From positions 62,001 through 126,000 of the forward strand of contig OY782765.1 in the NCBI GenBank assembly GCA_963678275.1: a stretch of DNA of 64,000 nt, read 5' to 3'. A model generated the notes under the pieces. The model did not search any database. It was not told the origin of the DNA and worked only from the letters and a program-made list of their open reading frames with translations. Source of the stretch: G963677445 sp963678275 (GTDB taxonomy: Bacteria > Bacteroidota > Ignavibacteria > Ignavibacteriales > Melioribacteraceae). Shown one piece after another: positions 9,726-18,604 of this stretch (position 1 is its first letter; every line of letters begins with the position of its first letter). Position numbers and translations under genes: made by a program.

Positions 9726-10580
9726 ATGATTGAAATAATAAAAACTACCGCGGAAATGCGGGCCTGGTCTTCCCGGATAAAAAAAGAGGGGAAGCTGATT
9801 GGTTTTGTCCCTACTATGGGCTATCTACATGACGGCCATCTTTCTCTCGTAAGGAAAGCGAAAGAGGAAAATGAATACTGCGTGGTTTCAATTTTTGTAA
9901 ATCCCACTCAGTTTGCTCCCAATGAGGACCTGGCGAAATATCCGAGGGATTTTGAAAGGGATAAGCAGCTTCTTATCTCTGCCGGCGCTGATATTATTTT
10001 TTATCCCGATGTATCGGAAATTTACCCAAAGACATTCCAGACCTGCGTTAGCGTGGATAAAGTGACGTCAATTCTTGAGGGTGAAAAGAGGCCGGCCCAT
10101 TTCAGGGGGGTTACAACTATTGTTTCGATTTTGTTTAACGCGGTAAAACCTGACGCGGCCTATTTCGGACAGAAGGACGCGCAGCAGGCAGCCGTTATCT
10201 CAAGGATGAATGAGGACCTGAAATTCGGAATTAATATCCGGATATTACCGATTATCAGGGAAAAAGATGGCCTGGCAATGAGTTCCCGCAATATATACCT
10301 GGGCAGTCAGGAGAGGGAAGAGGCGCTAATACTTTTCAAATCGCTGAAAACCGCCGAAAATATGATTTCAGAAGGAGAAAGGAATTGTTCTGAAATTATA
10401 AAGAAGATGGAGGAATTACTCCGGGGTGTACCCTCCTCAAATCCCGATTACGCGGCAATAGTTGAAAAAAACACATTTGAAAAAGCTGAATATCTCGAAG
10501 AGAGAAAGTCTTATTATATTCTCGTCGCCTGCAGGATTGGGAACACCCGTTTAATTGATAACACCCTTATAACATTATAA
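9726..10580 (+). CDS. panC: Pantothenate synthetase
   Basis: 284 residues. The nucleotidyltransferase motif PTMGYLHDGHLSLV near residue 30, FVNPTQF, the substrate loop GQKDAQQAAVI and AMSSRN identify PanC, which condenses pantoate with beta-alanine using ATP, leading to coenzyme A. The ATG follows the accD stop without a gap. Placing a CoA-pathway gene after accD links cofactor supply with lipid synthesis, although this may only be operon packing. It is the last gene of the + strand run; no strong terminator follows. Confidence 0.97.
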   Translation: MIEIIKTTAEMRAWSSRIKKEGKLIGFVPTMGYLHDGHLSLVRKAKEENEYCVVSIFVNPTQFAPNEDLAKYPRDFERDKQLLISAGADIIFYPDVSEIYPKTFQTCVSVDKVTSILEGEKRPAHFRGVTTIVSILFNAVKPDAAYFGQKDAQQAAVISRMNEDLKFGINIRILPIIREKDGLAMSSRNIYLGSQEREEALILFKSLKTAENMISEGERNCSEIIKKMEELLRGVPSSNPDYAAIVEKNTFEKAEYLEERKSYYILVACRIGNTRLIDNTLITL

Positions 10581-10706
10581 TTTCAGGAATTCTGAAATCT
10601 CCCGGACTGATCAAGTCAGAACCGAAGGGCTGTTTAATTGATAATTAAAAGATGACTTCGTTTTATTACAGGCATATTCACATCCGGTTCAGGAGGTTTG
10701 AGTTTA
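10581..10706. other. Convergent intergenic spacer with short hairpins and a repeat fragment
   Basis: The spacer lies between the ends of panC and the carboxylase gene. It holds a small hairpin at 10581-10597 (TTTCAG / CTGAAA, 5-base loop) without a good T-run. At 10633-10656 lies an AT-rich stretch ending in AAAAGATGAC, also seen near 24284 and 54075, so it probably derives from the same dispersed repeat family. No coding potential was found. Confidence 0.4.
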
Positions 10707-12362
10707 TCAGGTCTGAATTACCCCGAGTTTGAATTCTTCAATATATGGATTGTTATCAGCCGCTTCAACAGCGGAGGATATATATTCACGGGTTTTCGCG
10801 GGATCAATTATCTCATCAATCCATAGACGCGCGGCGGCGTAATAGGGACTGCTTTTACTATCATAAGAATTTTTAATTTCCTCAAGCATCCTGTTCTTTT
10901 CTTCCTCTGACAGAGATTTGTTCTGTTTTGAAAGCTGTTTGACTTTAATATCGAGAAGAACACTTGAGGCCTGTGATCCTCCCATTACCGCAATTTTAGC
11001 GTTGGGCCAGGCAAAGATAAACCGGGGATCATAAGCTTTGCCGCACATGGCATAATTCCCGGCTCCGAAAGAGTTGCCGATTATTATAGTAATTTTAGGC
11101 ACGACACTATTAGCCACAGCGTTAACCATCTTGGCGCCATCCTTTATTATTCCGCCATGTTCCGCTTTGCTTCCAACCATAAACCCGGTAACATCCTGAA
11201 GGAAAACCAATGGTATTTTTTTCTGGTTGCAGTTTAAAATAAAACGTGTCGCTTTATCGGCGCTGTCTGAATAAATTACACCACCTATCTGCATTTCTCC
11301 CTTTTCCGACTTAATAATACTTCGCTGGTTGGCAACAATTCCCACAGCCCAGCCATCTATTCTGGCGTAACCGGTAATTATCGATTTTCCATAACCGGCT
11401 TTATATTCATCAAATTCTGAATTATCAACAATTCTGGCGATAATCTCATACATATTATATTGTTTGAGAGTATCCTCCGGCAGAAGCCCGTATAATTCCG
11501 CGGGTGAAAATTTCGGGGGGGCCGATTCAGCGCGGTTAAAGCCGGCTTTGTCATTTGTTTTTGATTTATCAGCGAGGCTTCTGATAAGGCTGATACATTC
11601 TTCGTCATCTTTACAAATATAATCAGTTACTCCTGAGATATTGGACTGAACTCTTGCGCCGCCTAAATTTTCATTATCGATTACTTCACCAATCGCTGCT
11701 TTTACAAGATGAGAACCTGCCAGAAAGACTGATCCCTCACCTTCCACAATCAACGCCTCATCACTCATAATAGGGAGGTAAGCTCCTCCGGCCACACAAG
11801 GCCCCATAATTGCGGAAATCTGCTCAATACCCATAGCCGACATTTTCGCGTTATTTCTGAAAATTCTGCCAAAATGTTCTTTATCGGGGAAAATATCCTC
11901 CTGCAGCGGAAGAAAAACTCCGGCGCTATCGACAAGATAGATAACAGGCAGTCTGTTTTCCATCGCTATTTCCTGGGCGCGAAGATTCTTTTTCGCGGTA
12001 ACAGGAAACCACGCGCCGGCTTTTACGGTCGCGTCATTAGCCACTATCATAAAATCGCGCCCTGATACTTTGCCAATACCCATTATTGTGCCCGCTGAAG
12101 GGGCGCCTCCATATTCTTTATACATCTCATGCGCTGCCAGCGAACCGATTTCAATGAACTTTGTTCCGGAATCAATAAGTTTTTCAATTCTTTCACGCGC
12201 GGTGAGCTTTCCTTTGGCGCGCTGACGCTCAATTGCTTTTTCTCCTCCGCCGAGCGCTGTTTTTTTCTTTATTCCCTCTAATTTTCTAACGAGATTTTTT
12301 TGGAAATCTTCTCTTTCATTATATTCCCTGTTACCGGCGGCAGGAGTTCCGATATTTTTCAT
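10707..12362 (-). CDS. Acyl-CoA carboxylase beta subunit (methylcrotonyl-CoA carboxylase-like carboxyltransferase)
   Basis: 551 residues. It is a two-domain carboxyltransferase: an N-terminal half with ANDATVKAGAWFPVTAKK, YLVDSAGVFLP, FGRIFRNNAKMSA and GPCVAGGAYLP, and a C-terminal half with FLQDVTGFMVG, GNSFGAGNYAMCG and WPNAKIAVMGG. This pattern is closest to the beta subunit of methylcrotonyl-CoA or geranyl-CoA carboxylase, with propionyl-CoA carboxylase as the alternative. It accepts carboxyl from a biotin subunit that is not in the window. The gene lies 2 bases after an acyl-CoA dehydrogenase and near meaB, a context seen in leucine or propionate breakdown. Substrate is inferred, not proven. 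Confidence 0.88.
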   Translation of the reverse strand: MKNIGTPAAGNREYNEREDFQKNLVRKLEGIKKKTALGGGEKAIERQRAKGKLTARERIEKLIDSGTKFIEIGSLAAHEMYKEYGGAPSAGTIMGIGKVSGRDFMIVANDATVKAGAWFPVTAKKNLRAQEIAMENRLPVIYLVDSAGVFLPLQEDIFPDKEHFGRIFRNNAKMSAMGIEQISAIMGPCVAGGAYLPIMSDEALIVEGEGSVFLAGSHLVKAAIGEVIDNENLGGARVQSNISGVTDYICKDDEECISLIRSLADKSKTNDKAGFNRAESAPPKFSPAELYGLLPEDTLKQYNMYEIIARIVDNSEFDEYKAGYGKSIITGYARIDGWAVGIVANQRSIIKSEKGEMQIGGVIYSDSADKATRFILNCNQKKIPLVFLQDVTGFMVGSKAEHGGIIKDGAKMVNAVANSVVPKITIIIGNSFGAGNYAMCGKAYDPRFIFAWPNAKIAVMGGSQASSVLLDIKVKQLSKQNKSLSEEEKNRMLEEIKNSYDSKSSPYYAAARLWIDEIIDPAKTREYISSAVEAADNNPYIEEFKLGVIQT

Positions 12363-12364
12363 TT

Positions 12365-13540
12365 TTACTCCATATCTTTTAGCAGCGATTTAGCAATAAC
12401 AATCCTTTGCACTTCCGATGTGCCTTCGCCGATTGTAAGAAGTTTTACATCCCTGTAAAACTTTTCAACCGGATAATCTTTTGTGAAACCGTAACCGCCC
12501 AGTATCTGCACAGCCTCATTGGAAGCCCGCACAGCCGTTTCACTCGCGTAAAGTTTTGCCATTGCCGCCTGGGATGTCGAATATTTTCCCTGGTCTTTAA
12601 GATATGCCGCTTTATATATTAGCAGTTCCGAGGCTTCTATTTCCGTGGCCATTTCAGAAAGTTTAAACTGAATTGCCTGAAACTCAGATAAAGTTTTCTG
12701 AAACTGTTTTCTTTCATTGGAATAGCGGGTGGATACTTCCAGGCAGCCTTTCGCAAGTCCTAAACTAAGGGCCGCTATGGAAATCCTTCCTCCTTCAAGA
12801 ATTTTCATCGCCTGGTGAAAACCTTTTCCTTCTTCGCCGAGAAGATTTTCTGAAGGGATATGACAGTTTTCAAGAATAATTTGAGTAGTCTCACTTGCGC
12901 GCATACCAAGTTTGTTTTCTTTTTTGCCGGGAGTATAACCATCGAATTTTTTTTCCGCGATAAAAGCGGAGATTCTGTTTCGTACAAGTTCTTTTCCGGT
13001 TACAGCCATAATAACTGCTGTTTCACCCGATTTACCATGAGTAATAAAACTTTTTGTGCCGTTAAGAATATACTCATCCCCATCTTTTTCGGCGAGAGTT
13101 CTCATCCCCGCCGCGTCACTTCCTGAAAAAGGTTCGGTCAGGCCCCAGGCGCCAATAACCTTTCCTGTCGCCAGATCTGGCAGGTATTTTTCTTTTTGTT
13201 CTTTATTGCCGAAAAGATTAATATGATTGGTGCAAAGTCCGTTATGAGCGGCAACCGACAGAGCGATTGAGGGGTCAACTCTGGCAAGCTCTTCAATTAC
13301 AATGGCATATTCAATATATCCAAGGCCCGCCCCTTCATATTCTTCGGGAACAAGTATTCCGAGGAAACCAAGTTCTCCAAGCTCACGCATTATTTCAACA
13401 GGAAATTCCTGTGATTCATCATATTTCATTATCTCGGGCCGAATGCGGCTTTCGGCAAAATCTCTGACTGTTTTTCTGATAAATTCCTGGCTTTCATCAA
13501 AATGAGGCGAATGAGAAAGCTGTTCTGCTGATGCTGCCAT
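12365..13540 (-). CDS. Acyl-CoA dehydrogenase
   Basis: 391 residues, full length for the family. The N-terminal helical domain is followed by the FAD-binding beta domain (AWGLTEPFSGSDAAGM, GTKSFITHG) and a C-terminal helical domain with EAVQILGGYGFTKDYPVEKFYRDVK and the conserved end TIGEGTSEVQRIVIAK. The protein oxidises an acyl-CoA to the 2-enoyl-CoA and passes electrons to ETF. The catalytic Glu position and chain length cannot be fixed from sequence; a short- or branched-chain substrate (isovaleryl- or butyryl-CoA) is inferred from the adjacent carboxylase gene. The start codon is ATG (TAT-rich leader, no clear SD). Confidence 0.93.
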   Translation of the reverse strand: MAASAEQLSHSPHFDESQEFIRKTVRDFAESRIRPEIMKYDESQEFPVEIMRELGELGFLGILVPEEYEGAGLGYIEYAIVIEELARVDPSIALSVAAHNGLCTNHINLFGNKEQKEKYLPDLATGKVIGAWGLTEPFSGSDAAGMRTLAEKDGDEYILNGTKSFITHGKSGETAVIMAVTGKELVRNRISAFIAEKKFDGYTPGKKENKLGMRASETTQIILENCHIPSENLLGEEGKGFHQAMKILEGGRISIAALSLGLAKGCLEVSTRYSNERKQFQKTLSEFQAIQFKLSEMATEIEASELLIYKAAYLKDQGKYSTSQAAMAKLYASETAVRASNEAVQILGGYGFTKDYPVEKFYRDVKLLTIGEGTSEVQRIVIAKSLLKDME

Positions 13541-13555
13541 AATGAACCCTTATTT

Positions 13556-14437
13556 TTATTTTAATTCATTTTCGAATTGCTTAATTATCCGGTCGGCAAT
13601 TTCAAAAGGGGATAATTTATCAACAATCAGATTCTCAAGTGAGTTCCTGAGATACTGCTCACGCCCGGAAGTCCATAATCTTTCGGAGAGTTTCTCACTG
13701 ATGATCTGCCTGATTCTTATATTATAGTTTTCTTTTCTCTTTTTTAGTATAACGCCCCCGGCAAACTGTGACTCCTTCAGTTTTAATATTTCCTCCGCCA
13801 GTTCCGTAATTCCGCCATTTGTTGAAGCGATAGTTTTAATAACAGGAATTTCTTTTCCCGCGATAGAAAGTATTGTTTTTAATGAGCTGTAAGCTGAGTC
13901 GCTTCCCGGCCTGTCACATTTATTGAGCACGAACAGATCGGCAATCTCCATAAGTCCCGCTTTCATCGCCTGAATCGAATCACCCGATTCGGGAACGAGG
14001 GTTACGATTGTACAGTCGGCAAGACGCGCGATATCAAGCTCCGACTGTCCCACGCCAACTGTTTCAAGGATGATAATATCAAAGCCCGCCGCATCAATTA
14101 TATCGGCGGCATCCACTGTTTTCCTGCTAAGTCCTCCCAGGCTCCCTCTGCTCGCCATACTCCTGATATAAGTATCACCGAGTGAGGTAATATCACGCAT
14201 TCTTACACGGTCGCCCAGCAAGGCTCCGCCGGTAAACGGACTTGTAGGATCAACGGCGATTACAGCGGTTTTCAGATTTTTTGAGGTGAATAATTTGACA
14301 AGCAGATTTGTGAGTGAAGATTTGCCCGCGCCCGGCGGTCCGGTAATCCCGATACGGTAGGCATGCCCGGTTTTTGTAAATGCGCGGGATAAAATATTTT
14401 CCCATCCCGGTCTGCCATCCTCGATGATTGAAATCAC
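13556..14437 (-). CDS. meaB: Methylmalonyl-CoA mutase-associated GTPase MeaB (ArgK family), start uncertain
   Basis: At least 293 residues from a GTG start. Walker A GITGPPGAGKSSL, VDPTSPFTGGALLGDRVRM, ILETVGVGQSE and VLNKCD are G-domain motifs of MeaB, a chaperone that loads and protects adenosylcobalamin in methylmalonyl-CoA mutase. The reading frame stays open upstream of the GTG to about 14530, and those codons encode DLNRLNTKDKRLLSR before VISIIEDGRP, resembling the usual MeaB N-terminus. However, no ATG, GTG or TTG occurs there, so the true start may be a rare codon such as ATA at 14494, or a base may be wrong. Neighbours are acyl-CoA catabolic genes; the mutase itself is not in the window. 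Confidence 0.92.
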   Translation of the reverse strand: MISIIEDGRPGWENILSRAFTKTGHAYRIGITGPPGAGKSSLTNLLVKLFTSKNLKTAVIAVDPTSPFTGGALLGDRVRMRDITSLGDTYIRSMASRGSLGGLSRKTVDAADIIDAAGFDIIILETVGVGQSELDIARLADCTIVTLVPESGDSIQAMKAGLMEIADLFVLNKCDRPGSDSAYSSLKTILSIAGKEIPVIKTIASTNGGITELAEEILKLKESQFAGGVILKKRKENYNIRIRQIISEKLSERLWTSGREQYLRNSLENLIVDKLSPFEIADRIIKQFENELK

Positions 14438-14499
14438 CCGGGAGAGAAGTCTTTTATCTTTTGTGTTGAGTCGGTTTAAATCAAAAGCGCTTATTTTGT

Positions 14500-15072
14500 T
14501 TACCTGTACAAGTTGTTTCTGATGATATATTTATTTACATCTTCAGGAACAAAATGATCGATTGAAAAATTCGATTTTAACCTTTCTCTTATATTACTTG
14601 ATGAAATATCTATTCTGGGAGTATTCGTAAACTGGACATCGTGATAAAAAGGGAGAGTTTTCAGATCATTATGCCCGCTTTTTCTTTCCATAACAACAAC
14701 TTTAGCCAGTTTGACTATTTTTTCCGGAGATTTCCATTTGCTGAACACCTTAAAATTATCCATACCAATAATTAACTCAAGATCATCATACTTCGCTTTG
14801 AGGTGAATCAGAGTGTCGTATGTGTATGAAATACCTCCTTTGCGTAACTCAAAATCACATATTTCATAAAATCGATTGTTTTTTACCGCGAGTTCAAGCA
14901 TTTTTATCCGGTGGAAAGCTTCGGCATAATTTTTATCCTGTTTGTGGGGAGAAATAAAGCATGGCACAAGTATAATTTTATCCAGACCTCTTTGCTCCCT
15001 TAAAATGGTTGATGTAATAAGATGTCCGTTATGAACCGGATCGAAAGAACCGCCGAGGATGCCTGCTTTCAT
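14500..15072 (-). CDS. nadD: Nicotinate-nucleotide adenylyltransferase
   Basis: 190 residues. The N-terminus GILGGSFDPVHNGHL carries the nucleotidyltransferase HxGH-type motif, and ISSSNIRERLK near the end is the matching ISSTxIR motif. The enzyme adenylates nicotinate mononucleotide in NAD synthesis. The ATG overlaps the stop of the upstream membrane-protein gene by four bases. Length and motifs are those of bacterial NadD. Confidence 0.95.
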   Translation of the reverse strand: MKAGILGGSFDPVHNGHLITSTILREQRGLDKIILVPCFISPHKQDKNYAEAFHRIKMLELAVKNNRFYEICDFELRKGGISYTYDTLIHLKAKYDDLELIIGMDNFKVFSKWKSPEKIVKLAKVVVMERKSGHNDLKTLPFYHDVQFTNTPRIDISSSNIRERLKSNFSIDHFVPEDVNKYIIRNNLYR

Positions 15073-15548
15073 AAATATCTCACAATTAAATAGTTGATGC
15101 TATTCCATGAAATATGAATCAATATAGCCGGAATCAAGGAGACTAATTTACTTCTGCCGGAATAATATATTTTTGCCGCCACCGATATGGTTAAGACATG
15201 TAAGAAAAGCGTAGGAAGCTTGCTATAGAAACCGGTTAAGCCGTTAGGAACGGTATAGATAATTAATTCTGTAAGGCCAAAGAAAAGAGCGACCAAGAGA
15301 AAAAAGAGCCGGACCTTAGCCGATAAAGTTAATATATATTTTAGAATCAGATAAGCGGTAAAAAATTTAACTATTTCCTCAATAACCGGCGCTGTAAAAA
15401 ACAGCTCCAATTTCCAAGCTATTTGACTGCCTAAAATATTAGTAAAAAAAAATGTCAGAATATAGATGGTGGCGAGCGCGGTGAAAAATGCCGCGAGAGC
15501 GCCTGAAAAAGAGTAAAAATAATATTTTAACCCCGGGTGGTCCTTCAT
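15069..15548 (-). CDS. PrsW-like (CPBP superfamily) integral membrane protein, putative intramembrane protease
   Basis: 159 residues with four to five hydrophobic segments. The motif APVIEEIVKFF (E57, E58, K61), a second acidic site in FFGLTELIIY, and later histidines in LFLHVLTISV and ILIHISWNSINYL match the EExxK...E...H...H pattern of PrsW-type membrane metalloproteases. PrsW starts site-1 cleavage of anti-sigma factors in Bacillus, but many relatives have unknown targets. It is short compared with PrsW (about 200-220 residues). It overlaps the upstream ABC permease gene by four bases and nadD by four bases. Function as a protease is an inference from motifs. Confidence 0.7.
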   Translation of the reverse strand: MKDHPGLKYYFYSFSGALAAFFTALATIYILTFFFTNILGSQIAWKLELFFTAPVIEEIVKFFTAYLILKYILTLSAKVRLFFLLVALFFGLTELIIYTVPNGLTGFYSKLPTLFLHVLTISVAAKIYYSGRSKLVSLIPAILIHISWNSINYLIVRYL

Positions 15549-16768
15549 TTTTTATTCCTTTTTATTGCTTTCAGGAATGAGGGTTTACGCTCGAAATGAA
15601 TTATACCTGTTTCAAAGAGAATCGCGGAGTAATAAATTGTTACAGAGATTGATATCAGGAGGATAAGGGAAGTAACAATGATCTGAATTGGTGAAACATG
15701 TCCGGTAACAAGTTTTAGTATCATTGAAGGGGCGGTAGTAAAAGGAATATAGGTCATAATTGATGAGAGGGCGCTATCGGGATCGAGCAGCACCTGACCG
15801 GAAAGTACGATAGGGATAAGCAGAGCCATGCTCAGATAGCCTGTCAGTTGCTGAGCCTGGTAATCGGTTACAACAAGTGAACCGAGTCCGACGAAAATAG
15901 AGGTGTAAAAGACGTAGCCGAGGAAGAAATAGAGAAAATGAAGCGGGGAAAGATTAAAAAAGAGTGAACTTTCAGAGGCTGAGAGTGAAAGTATCGCCAC
16001 TCCGGTAACTGTCCAGACAAAAAGCTGGAAAAAACCAAAAATGCTAATTCCCGCTACCTTGCCCGCAAGAATAGTTTTTGCGCTGCAGCTTGATATAAGG
16101 ATTTCAGCAATTCTATTCGATTTTTCGAGCATCATATTCCTAACGAACATTCCGCCCCCGATCAGTATCGACATAAGTAAAACCAATACAAGAATATATC
16201 CCGATGTTATTTTTTTTGCCAGGGCGCTGTCTTCGTTATCAGTATTAAAGAGAGCCTTTGTAGAGAAGAGGAAATCAATTGATGATACAGCGCCGGAAAA
16301 CTCGGCGGCAGCGGGGGGTGATAATTTTTCCTGAAGAGTGACATCTCTGAGCGCGAGCCGAAGTTCATTAAGCCATAGAGGAACTGATGGAAACAAAGTT
16401 ACAAATTTCCAGTTTCCGCTAAAGTTTTCTTCCCGGGTTATATAACCCTCAATTTTTTTTGTAATAACATACTCTTTCGCCTTGTTTTCTCCTTTTTGGG
16501 GAGGAATAATTACAGAGACAAATTTTGGCTGGCCGTTAAAAAGTGTAAAACGGTCAAGCTGACCTGCAATTTTTTTTGCAGTATCGCTATCTTTTATATA
16601 TATTCCCAGGGCGACAGGAGATGTCTGCTCCCGCTTCGCGAAACTGCCTGGCAGAAGAGTCATGCCGTAGATAATTATCGGGGTGAAGATTATGGAAAAG
16701 AGAAATGTTTTGTTCCTGACTTTTTCTGAAAATTCCCACCTCGCGATAGCGATGATTTTATGTAGCAA
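15545..16768 (-). CDS. ABC-2 type transporter permease (NatB-like)
   Basis: 407 residues. A cytosolic N-terminus (IARWEFSEKVRNKTF) and first membrane helix (about 22-44) are followed by a large extracytoplasmic domain (about 45-185). Then come five hydrophobic segments, beginning GYILVLVLLMSILIGGGMF and MMLEKSNRIAEILISS, typical of ABC2_membrane_3/NatB permeases for ion, drug or polymer export. No ATPase gene is adjacent, so the partner must lie elsewhere. It is the first gene of the minus-strand run and is divergent from the yceD-rpmF cluster; the shared promoter must lie in 16769-16864. Confidence 0.85.
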   Translation of the reverse strand: MLHKIIAIARWEFSEKVRNKTFLFSIIFTPIIIYGMTLLPGSFAKREQTSPVALGIYIKDSDTAKKIAGQLDRFTLFNGQPKFVSVIIPPQKGENKAKEYVITKKIEGYITREENFSGNWKFVTLFPSVPLWLNELRLALRDVTLQEKLSPPAAAEFSGAVSSIDFLFSTKALFNTDNEDSALAKKITSGYILVLVLLMSILIGGGMFVRNMMLEKSNRIAEILISSCSAKTILAGKVAGISIFGFFQLFVWTVTGVAILSLSASESSLFFNLSPLHFLYFFLGYVFYTSIFVGLGSLVVTDYQAQQLTGYLSMALLIPIVLSGQVLLDPDSALSSIMTYIPFTTAPSMILKLVTGHVSPIQIIVTSLILLISISVTIYYSAILFETGIIHFERKPSFLKAIKRNKK

Positions 16769-16864
16769 CCTTTTACCTGCGATAATAATTGTGAACTGAG
16801 TTTCTTGCTTCTGAAAAGGACAATATTTATATTTCGAAAATATATTTTTTGGAACAAAGAACCA

Positions 16865-17368
16865 ATGGTTTTAAAATATAAGAATTATCCTGATGGAATT
16901 CATCATTTCAGTCTGGAAAAAAAAGCTTCTTCGATAGGATTGGATGATAAATTTACCGGTGAAGCGCTTTTAAAGATCACGATGGATAAATCTTTACATC
17001 AAATAGTTTTCACCTGCCAGGCTTCCTGCAATATGCGTCAGGAGTGTGACAGGTGCATGAATGAATTTGACAAGACCCTGGAAACAGATTTCAGGTTAGC
17101 TTACTTTTTCGATAAATCTGCAACCGGGAATGAACAGGATGATGTCCATTACATCAATCCTGAAATTGATTCAATAGATTTTACAGATGATACCGTGCAA
17201 TATCTGAACTTAGCTGTTCCTATGAAAACTTTGTGCTCGGAAGACTGCCGCGGATTATGTCCCGGATGCGGTAAAAATCTTAATGAAGAAAAATGTGTAT
17301 GTTCAGGGGATGTTATAAATCCTGCCTGGGAAAAGTTGTTGAAATTAAAAGGAAAATTAGACCAATAG
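16865..17368 (+). CDS. yceD: YceD/DUF177 family protein
   Basis: About 167 residues from ATG 16865; a TTG at 16805 would add 20 basic, hydrophobic residues that do not fit the family. The conserved core includes CDRCMNEFDKTLETDF and the C-terminal cysteine-rich block EDCRGLCPGCGKNLNEEKCVC. YceD proteins sit directly upstream of rpmF in most bacteria and are linked to 23S rRNA accumulation. Here too rpmF follows after 15 bases. The cysteines suggest a metal site (inference). Confidence 0.88.
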   Translation: MVLKYKNYPDGIHHFSLEKKASSIGLDDKFTGEALLKITMDKSLHQIVFTCQASCNMRQECDRCMNEFDKTLETDFRLAYFFDKSATGNEQDDVHYINPEIDSIDFTDDTVQYLNLAVPMKTLCSEDCRGLCPGCGKNLNEEKCVCSGDVINPAWEKLLKLKGKLDQ

Positions 17369-17383
17369 AAGAAGGTAATTATA

Positions 17384-17563
17384 ATGGCACATCCAAAGAG
17401 AAAGATATCAAAGACAAGAAGAGACAAAAGAAGAACTCATTATAAAGCAACAGCGCCCACTATAACTCATTGTTCGAATTGCGGAGAAATGAAACTGAAT
17501 CACCGCGCGTGCCCAAGCTGTGGATATTACGCGGGTCGTTCAATGTTTGTCCCGGAATCGTAA
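17384..17563 (+). CDS. rpmF: 50S ribosomal protein L32
   Basis: A 59-residue protein beginning MAHPKRKISKTRRDKRRTH, with a zinc ribbon formed by HCSNCGEMK and ACPSCGYYAG. These are standard L32 features. The position between yceD and plsX is the classical one. AGAAGG lies about ten bases before the ATG. plsX follows after 9 bases. Confidence 0.97.
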   Translation: MAHPKRKISKTRRDKRRTHYKATAPTITHCSNCGEMKLNHRACPSCGYYAGRSMFVPES

Positions 17564-17572
17564 CAGTCACTG

Positions 17573-18604
17573 ATGACTGATTCGGCCCGAAAAAATAAAT
17601 GCAGAATCGCGGTTGATGCGATGGGGGGCGATTATGCCCCTGAAAGCATTATAGCGGGATCACTGCAGGCGCTTGAGGAAAACAGGGATATTGAACTGCT
17701 TCTTGTTGGCAGGGAAGAGGAGATAAAGACATACTATCCGGGTGGTAAGGAAAGATGTAAAATTATCCCCGCCGCCGAAGTTATCGGTATGAATGAAAGT
17801 CCTGCCCAGGCGATTAAACAGAAAAAGGATTCATCACTCGTTGTGGGGGCAAAACTTGTCCGTCAGGGTGATGCAGATTCTTTTATCAGCGCGGGAAATA
17901 CAGGCGCGATGCTTGCCGCTTCAACACTTCTTACAGGAAGAATACGGGGGGTGGGACGTCCTACAATAGGAGCTCCGATGCCTACCATGTCGGGTGGTGT
18001 CTGCTTTTTATTTGATGTTGGGGCGAGCGTTGATTGTAAACCTCAGCATCTCCTCGAATATGCCCTTATGTCCTCAATTTTCGCTGAAGAAATTTATGGT
18101 CTTAAAAATCCTTCTGTCGGCATTTTAAATGTCGGCGAGGAAGAGAAGAAGGGAAACGAACTTTCACAGGCGGCATATAAACTATTGAGCGAAGCAAATA
18201 TTAATTTTGCCGGCAATGTGGAAGGGGGAGATATATTAAAAGGTAAGGTCGATATTGTTATTTGTGACGGGTTTATCGGCAATATCATTCTGAAATTCGC
18301 TGAAAGTGTTCTGGGACTCATTAAAAGCAAATTCAAAAGAGCCGCCGAAGAGAGTTTTGTAAATAAACTTAAGATCGGCGCCGCGAGGGGAGTGATGAAG
18401 AGCGCTTTCAGTGATATGGATTACCAGAACCAGGGGGGAGTTCCTTTATTGGGAATAAAGGGGATAAATATTGTCGGGCATGGATCAAGTTCTCCGCTGG
18501 CAATTAAAAATATGATATTCAGGGCGGAAGAAATGTTCCGCAAGGATCTCCTGAATAAGTTTGAAAAAGTTTTGGAAGATAATATGGGAGTTAACAAGGT
18601 TTGA
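17573..18604 (+). CDS. plsX: Phosphate acyltransferase PlsX
   Basis: 343 residues. AVDAMGGDYAPESI at the N-terminus, SAGNTGAMLAAS, GRIRGVGRPTIGAPMPT and the C-terminal NYQNQGG-like block (MDYQNQGGVPLLGIKG) identify PlsX, which converts acyl-ACP to acyl-phosphate for phospholipid synthesis by PlsY. The ATG at 17573 is 9 bases after rpmF, and the stop overlaps the TTG start of fabH. Length is normal. Confidence 0.97.
   Translation: MTDSARKNKCRIAVDAMGGDYAPESIIAGSLQALEENRDIELLLVGREEEIKTYYPGGKERCKIIPAAEVIGMNESPAQAIKQKKDSSLVVGAKLVRQGDADSFISAGNTGAMLAASTLLTGRIRGVGRPTIGAPMPTMSGGVCFLFDVGASVDCKPQHLLEYALMSSIFAEEIYGLKNPSVGILNVGEEEKKGNELSQAAYKLLSEANINFAGNVEGGDILKGKVDIVICDGFIGNIILKFAESVLGLIKSKFKRAAEESFVNKLKIGAARGVMKSAFSDMDYQNQGGVPLLGIKGINIVGHGSSSPLAIKNMIFRAEEMFRKDLLNKFEKVLEDNMGVNKV

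Noticed and set aside
16805..16864. Upstream TTG start for yceD adding 20 residues
   Set aside because: The extra residues are hydrophobic and basic, unlike YceD N-termini, and ATG 16865 begins at the conserved part.
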